Origin: Pomacea canaliculata
Taxonomy: Eukaryota > Mollusca > Gastropoda > Architaenioglossa > Ampullariidae
Direction: 5' to 3'
Assembly: GCF_003073045.1 (NCBI RefSeq)
Contig: NC_037598.1
Span: 9,414,297-9,478,296 of the forward strand
DNA length: 64,000 bases
The position numbers and the translations under genes were made by a program. Below are positions 58,300 through 64,000 of this stretch, piece after piece; positions within the stretch are counted from its first letter, which is position 1; each line of letters opens with the position of its first letter. Below the pieces are notes generated by a model. It had not been told where the DNA came from. It was given only the letters and a program-made list of their open reading frames with translations, and did no database searches.

Positions 58300-61200
58300 A
58301 AGATATCATGAGAGAGACATGAATCTTTATAAAGGCAATTTTCCTCAAATCTCCCTTTTGGCCACAAAACTGCGTACGATAGTTAATGTTATTGCCAGTT
58401 TTCAGTTTCTGGTAAAGATTGCTCAGTACAGAGTCTCTGTTGACACAAACTGCTCAGAAAATACCGAATAGCAAAAGCACAAGCACAGTGGAAGCGCCTA
58501 TGTCATTGCTGAATGTGCAGGAATTCTGAGGGGATGACTATTCATATTTTCCCAAATAACTGACTTAAGAAGACTGGGTCTGGTTTATTTGTATGTGCAG
58601 AGCCAACTTCACTATGCCTATACAATACTTTGGTGTGTGCAAACAAGAGTAGTTTATTTCTATTTGATACCTTCCAATACATATTTTGCAAAAGCAAAAG
58701 AGTTTATGTACAGATAGTACAGGTTATAGTGTCTTTCCTGGGCTTGTGCCTATTGTAAAGAAAAATGCATTGCCATGTCTGGCAATACACAGTTTCACTC
58801 AAAAACTTCCAATGTCTGTAGTACAGTGCTCTCAGACTGTCAAAACACAAGTATAAATTTATTCATCACTGCCATACTGCACTGATATTTTGGCTTGCAA
58901 ATACAGAAAACCAAAAATGTAAAGCAACGTTATAACTCTCGAAGTTTCATGTGTTGTAAAACATTTTTGACCTTGCATTCTATTGTCACTTCTCAAATTT
59001 CCTGTCAATAAATTTTAATAAAATATAATACAATAAAAAATAAAATACAATTTATATGTCAATTTCAGATAGCATCAGATGTTTTCCTAAGTAATAATTC
59101 TTACAGGAAGTATCCTTCGTAAACAGAAAAATTTATTGGTATATCGTACTTATAAGATTTTGTTTTACATGTGAAATACATGTACCTTGTATATAAATGC
59201 AGCACAATTCTTAAGACAGGTGGGGAACCTCTATTTGTTCATTCTTCTAATAAAAGATAAAATCACACTTTACCTCTAGGCAGAAAGATTTACCCCCTGA
59301 TAATGCATAATAACTACTGTATAGTCAGTATTTTAGTGCATTTAATCATTACTATTTGATGAACTTGAACTAGGCAGTACATTAAAAATGTAATCTGAAA
59401 CAAATGAATGATTCTGAAATAAATTTCATGTAAATCTTTAGATTAAAGGATGTTAATGACATTGTTCACAGGTGCATTAGAAAAAGAGAATGTGACTGTG
59501 CTTTGAGAGAGATGGTGGGGTTATGACAGATGTAAGGGTATGAAGTGCTAAACCCTCACCAAAATGCAACATTTCGTTTCGAGAAAGACCTCAACATGAT
59601 TTGTATTTAATAAATACAGTGTGTATATCAAACAGACACAACTTGACAGAGGTGGGGAGCCTTTTATTCTGGATATTTTTAACATCGTTTGCAGGCCCAA
59701 TAAAATCAACTTAAAAATTAGCCTGCTTTATTACTGCAAGAGATGTAGTTTCGCCATAGTGTGTTAATACTTTTGCAATGTGAATTCTCCCAGGTTGACT
59801 GGCACTGACTGTCCTCTGAGTCAGCACAATACAGCCAAACTAGGCGCGGGCAGCCGACGAGAAGCATACTTGTCTATCCGATCATATACTTGTAAGTGTC
59901 CTGTCTATCCCGTCATAAAAATCCTTGCTCGTCCCTCAAAATTTATGTTATTATTATTCACTTAATATAAAGCTATGTTACTACGAAAGAGCTGGTAGAC
60001 TGATAGAATTTCAAGTCTCTCATGCGGTTGCCTTGGTCGGGCCAGACCAATATTAATGGTTTTGCGGTCTTATACAGACGTTCCTCACCCCTGAAGCACA
60101 GATTTCAAATATCTCACGCGTGCAATGCTGTGTAGGTATCAGAATTTAGCTCTTGGACGGTACAAAGTTCTTTGGGCTTAAAGCAGTAGATGTGAACCTC
60201 TTAGCCCTAATAACAAGAGCGTGAAACAGATGTACGCAGTGATAGAAAAAGCGAAGTATTTCCTAGCGGTACGCGCTAAAATGCCAGAATGTTCATTATC
60301 AGCGACGTCCAGCCAGGAAAGGGTGGGTGAGCTGGGAGGGACACCCACTCTTATTCAGGATGTGCGCAGTAGCGTCAACTGCTCACTTCCTCTCTATCAT
60401 TGTAGAGCGCGCGTGCACATGAGGTACCGTTTCTTTATGAGAGGAAAACAAGTAAATGGTGAAGGTTGCTAAGACATGTCACTTGACTGCAATCTGTTGG
60501 TTATATTTGGAATTGCCTTTTAGCAAACTTTAACTCTAAAGGAAAAAAAAAACCAATTTCATTATTGGTAAGCAGGAGGGAGAGTCTGAAATGGGGATAA
60601 ATGTTACCGTGTTTATACATAATGGGAATTAGGTTTTGTAACAGGTTGCAAGGGAGAGTGAGAAATATTACGAGTGGTGTAGACTTCGGACATGGTAGTG
60701 AACGTCAAGGACACAGACACAACACCTGCACGTTCATGATTAGAAGCGAGTTATATAAATGCGAAAATCTGGAATTAAGTTTTTTAAAAAAAGTGAAATC
60801 AGAGCTGTTGCTGACTCAGGATTGAGCACGTTACTTCCTCACTTTTCTGCCAATTATCGCGATTATTAAGCGCCCTTCAGGGCCCGTATTTATGAAGCGA
60901 GGGTAAATCTTTACCCTGGGAGCGATAGGATCTTGCTTCCGAATCATGAAGTTGTGTCCAGAATTCGTTGATGCTGTTTTACTCATGAAACCGCAGTTTA
61001 GCAAAGATGCATGGGGTTCAAGAGACATAAAGCAATATCCGCAATGTAGCTACGATTACAAGACGCTTTTTCTCGAGTTACCCATGTTGTCCCGAGGAAA
61101 CGACTTACTCTCGATTCATAACTACGGACAACGATGCCTTGACATAACTATTATGCAGGTACAAATGTGGGAATAAGACCACTATATAAAAATATCCTTA

Positions 61201-61900
61201 AATACAAATCTAGCAATCCAACTATATCGTTAAAACATTTGCAGATAAGAGATTCATACTCTACAGGACCTATATATACACGCATATAAAAGTTTGAGAA
61301 GAATGAACATTCAGCGCAATTTTATTCGAAAGAATTTGATTAACTGTTAGATGTCATCACTACTGTGCACGAACAGTTGTAGTCTACAATCACTGATGTA
61401 CCACTTGACAACTTTTAAGACGAAAACTCACAAAGGCAGAAAACTTTCCATATATAAACCTCCTCTACTGAACTGGGCAAGCGAAGCGCGATATAGGTCA
61501 AAGGTCGCGTAGAAATCTTTGGCGAGCATTGTACAGCCCCTAGAACTGGATCTCTTTTATTTACGTCATCACCTCGAGACGTGCTCTCCACGTGAAGTGC
61601 TCCGTCGCCGAAATGAGCGGATGCCCACTTTTCCTTCCTTGAAGCCCAGGCGACAATTAAAATAGAAGGCGGCCCAAGGAACTGAAAGTTTCCCTTCAGC
61701 CTAATAGAGCTAATTGGTGTTACAATGCATGACAGACCTGCCGTGACATCGCCGTGGACATCATGACCTGTCCTTGAATCAACCAGTACAAGAGTCGTTT
61801 TTTTTTGCTTTTTAATTTTTGACAGGACCTAGAAGAGGCTGAAGGACATTAACTAAGCGAGTGCGATTTTAGATGTATATTTCTTTGAGCAGTGGTGAAT
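58300..61900. other. Intergenic DNA right of AUH
   Basis: No recognisable coding exon on either strand. A stretch near 60885-60990 (GGCCCGTATTTATGAAG with a partial inverted echo CGAATCATGAAG) looks like a MITE remnant, but its ends were not defined. Confidence 0.4.
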
Positions 61901-63180
61901 GCTTATGTGTTTATTCTCTGTCTTCCCATAATTTTTGTTATGTTATGAGGAAAGTTTTAGCTACTATTTTCGTAGCTGTTGTCAGTGTTTCCTGTTTACT
62001 ATATGGAGAGTTTACCGATTTAGACGTACGTCACACTGGTGTTTGAGTAATCGTTCGAGAAAAGACGGAAAAGACTAATTGAGATCTGCTGGTGGAGAAG
62101 TGAGTCTACTAGATTACAGTTCATGTTTCGTCCCTACGCTCCGCCTCTTCTGTGCCTGCGATGGTTTTTGTGCAGAATATGAACAGTCGCGGTTGATTAA
62201 GTGGTGCGTGTCGTGGCTGGTCTGTATATCAAATCGTATTAGCTCTGCACGCAAGTTGCGAACCGAGTGTCGTCGAGATACACGTTAGATGAGACGACTC
62301 AGACAGTAAGTGATTCTATAACGCCACCAATTCGTCGGACACCTTACCGTAATCCATGGAAGCACATTCTCGCCCGGAATTCCAGGATCTTCCACGTTAT
62401 CACCTCGGCTTGAGTTTCCGACACGTCAGCTTCTCCAGACCTCCGACAAGACTCAGCTCGTGAAGCCGGCTCCACGCGCACACCCATCTACGGATGCTTC
62501 CACAAGACCGGATTGCTATACCGAGCTCCAGCTCTCGCCTACCCAGGAATAGCACCACAACATCACTGAAGCAGCGTACCCGTGTGCGTGAATGTGACTG
62601 TTTATTTACGAACGATTGCTTGCAGTGCGATGGAGAGAGGTCGTGTCCTCCTGGTTCGCCGTTCCTTCGTTTGTGTCAAGGAGTATGTGGATTCTGCGAG
62701 GGATGGTACTGCCACTGACTCTGTATTGTGTGTCTACGTGCTCGGCTCTGAGTGTCCTTCGCCAAGTGCTGCTGGACTTTATGGACCCGCTGTCGCGGGT
62801 GAAATTGTTGCCTCGTTTTCGAGCAGTGTCGTTTATATTTTCTTTCTGTTTTTAAAATTTCATTATTTTTTCTTAAAATGATGTATGTCAGGTATTTGTA
62901 CTGTTGATTTCAATATTTTTTGACTGTTAGTTTTATGTCATAGGCTTTGATTTTGAACAATGGAGGTATTGTGAATTAATGATTGCATTATTCGCTTGGA
63001 GGTATTATCGTGGTAGTTGTGCTGTTTGTTCTAACTCTCTGCTCGTACATTATTTTAGTCATGATTAAGTGCGTTTTCGTGTTGATATGCAACACACACT
63101 ATAGTATGGGTTTGTCTATAAGCTTAGACATTTTCATGCCACTTTTTTATTTTTTCTCAATTATTCGTTTCTTTACATAC
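61901..63180. other. Unassigned region with short candidate open frames
   Basis: At 61945-62046 on plus a 33-codon frame starts MRKVLATIFVAVVSVSCLLY, which looks like a signal peptide, and then stops. Overlapping frames at 62079-62288, 62494-62718 and 62582-62881 are more GC-rich than the flanks. One ends in a Cys-rich stretch. No domain is recognised and no continuous exon structure could be built. Confidence 0.25.
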
Positions 63181-63374
63181 TGAAGCCCCGCCCCTCGCCC
63201 CCCCCACAACCCCCACCCCCCGCACACCCGCCATTTTTATTCCATACTTATTAACCCCCCCCCCCCCATATATTTTATTATATTTTTTATTTTTTTGATT
63301 TGTTCCATTTTGTTCTTTTTATTTGTCTTTTTTTTTTTTTTATCGTTTTTATGTTTTTTTTTTTTTTTTTTTTT
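63181..63374. repeat. C-rich then T-rich low-complexity tract
   Basis: Runs of C (63199-63267) followed by long T runs (to 63374). No coding content. Confidence 0.85.
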
Positions 63375-64000
63375 ATATTTTCTTTTGAAAGAAGATCCCC
63401 CCATTTGTTCGTCATGTATCAAAGTATCCATACAGTCCCCTTTCCACAAACTTTAAGGATTTTATACATCAACAAACTTTATCCGGTTTCAGAACATCAA
63501 GAAAGATGTTATCTTTTATTTTAACCGGGGCAATTTAAAAAAAAATGTTCACTTTCTTAAATTGTCCCCCGCGGCTCGGCATAGCGCCACCTGCGGACCG
63601 AGTCGCTGCTCTACGGTTATTATGGCAAGGCGCATGCACCTGCTTGTAAGTTACCTTACCTTTAACACCTACTACATTGTCTGCCTTCTAGCCTTCTCGA
63701 TTTACACTGAGAAAGTCAAAGCCTTAGAAGGTAAATTGTGGATTGTATATCTGGTCTTTGCTTAGAAATGTTTACCCCATCCTTTTAGAGCGGCAACACT
63801 TTATTAGTAAATTTTCAGAATGTGTATTATATACAAATCGTCGGTGGTCGACTCGAACAGTGGTCGAGTTGGCAAATAACCGAATTTGCCTATGTTTAGA
63901 CAGTTTAGAATGTATTGTGCTGGACAAGAACTCTTATGAACGAGAAAAAATCCTGTGCTGTCTAATTCTGTGCAGACCGGGCTTCGCAGATGGTTGTGTG
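63375..64000. other. Right-edge DNA with a possible first exon
   Basis: A CpG-rich patch at about 63568-63620 precedes ATGGCAAGGCGCATG at 63621, with a consensus donor CTT|GTAAGT at about 63645. This is the layout of a small first coding exon on plus (M-A-R-R-M-H-L-L). Any continuation lies outside the window, so it is only a candidate. Confidence 0.2.

Noticed and set aside
62494-62718. Cys-rich open frame (ECDCLFTNDCLQC...) that looks like a small secreted peptide
   Set aside because: The start of the frame is not a signal peptide, neighbouring frames are equally open, and no splice context supports it. Left as unassigned.

Overview
This window is animal nuclear DNA, most likely from a mollusc or close lophotrochozoan (inference). 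Its genes are split by many short AT-rich introns with GT-AG and a few GC-AG borders. It holds tRNA-derived SINE remains, a LINE relic, a hAT-type MITE and many simple repeats. The proteins are typical animal ones: an animal haem peroxidase, WASH-complex SWIP, CLN8, selenoprotein K and a mitochondrial crotonase. No bacterial-style operon is present. The exon borders below were read by hand and checked by reading-frame arithmetic.

Layout. 1-2050: the 5' side of a minus-strand gene with a NERD-like nuclease fold (D...E-V-K); it runs off the left edge. 2051-5900: gene-poor, with a SINE remnant. 5903-13764: a minus-strand peroxinectin-type haem peroxidase of 13 exons with a signal peptide; three single-base frame slips lie in its exons. 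13765-18640: gene-poor, with a LINE relic and SINE-like DNA. 18643-42276: a 33-exon minus-strand WASHC4 (SWIP) gene, about 1246 residues, ending in an unusual tail with 41 consecutive prolines. 42277-47374: the WASHC4 promoter, then mostly empty DNA with a 328-bp hAT MITE and its 8-bp target duplication. 47375-48865: CLN8 with an intronless reading frame and a KKEQ ending. 50250-54289: minus-strand SELENOK with an in-frame UGA selenocysteine codon and a recognisable SECIS element. 54673-57992: AUH-type enoyl-CoA hydratase on the plus strand, head to head with SELENOK. 58300-64000: no convincing gene; a few short candidate first exons and low-complexity tracts.

Functional links. WASHC4 (endosomal actin nucleation), CLN8 (ER cargo receptor for lysosomal enzymes) and SELENOK (ER membrane selenoprotein) all belong to membrane traffic or ER homeostasis. 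AUH acts in mitochondrial leucine breakdown, and the peroxidase is secreted. I see no co-regulated pathway beyond the shared SELENOK/AUH promoter.

Quality note. The peroxidase and the conserved, otherwise intact WASHC4 both carry single-base slips, mostly at GGG/CCC runs. Base-level assembly error is therefore a serious alternative to gene decay. The most novel biological observations are the polyproline tail on SWIP, an upstream 26-nt exon that would replace it, the missing haem-linking glutamate in the peroxidase, and the NERD-like gene at the left edge.
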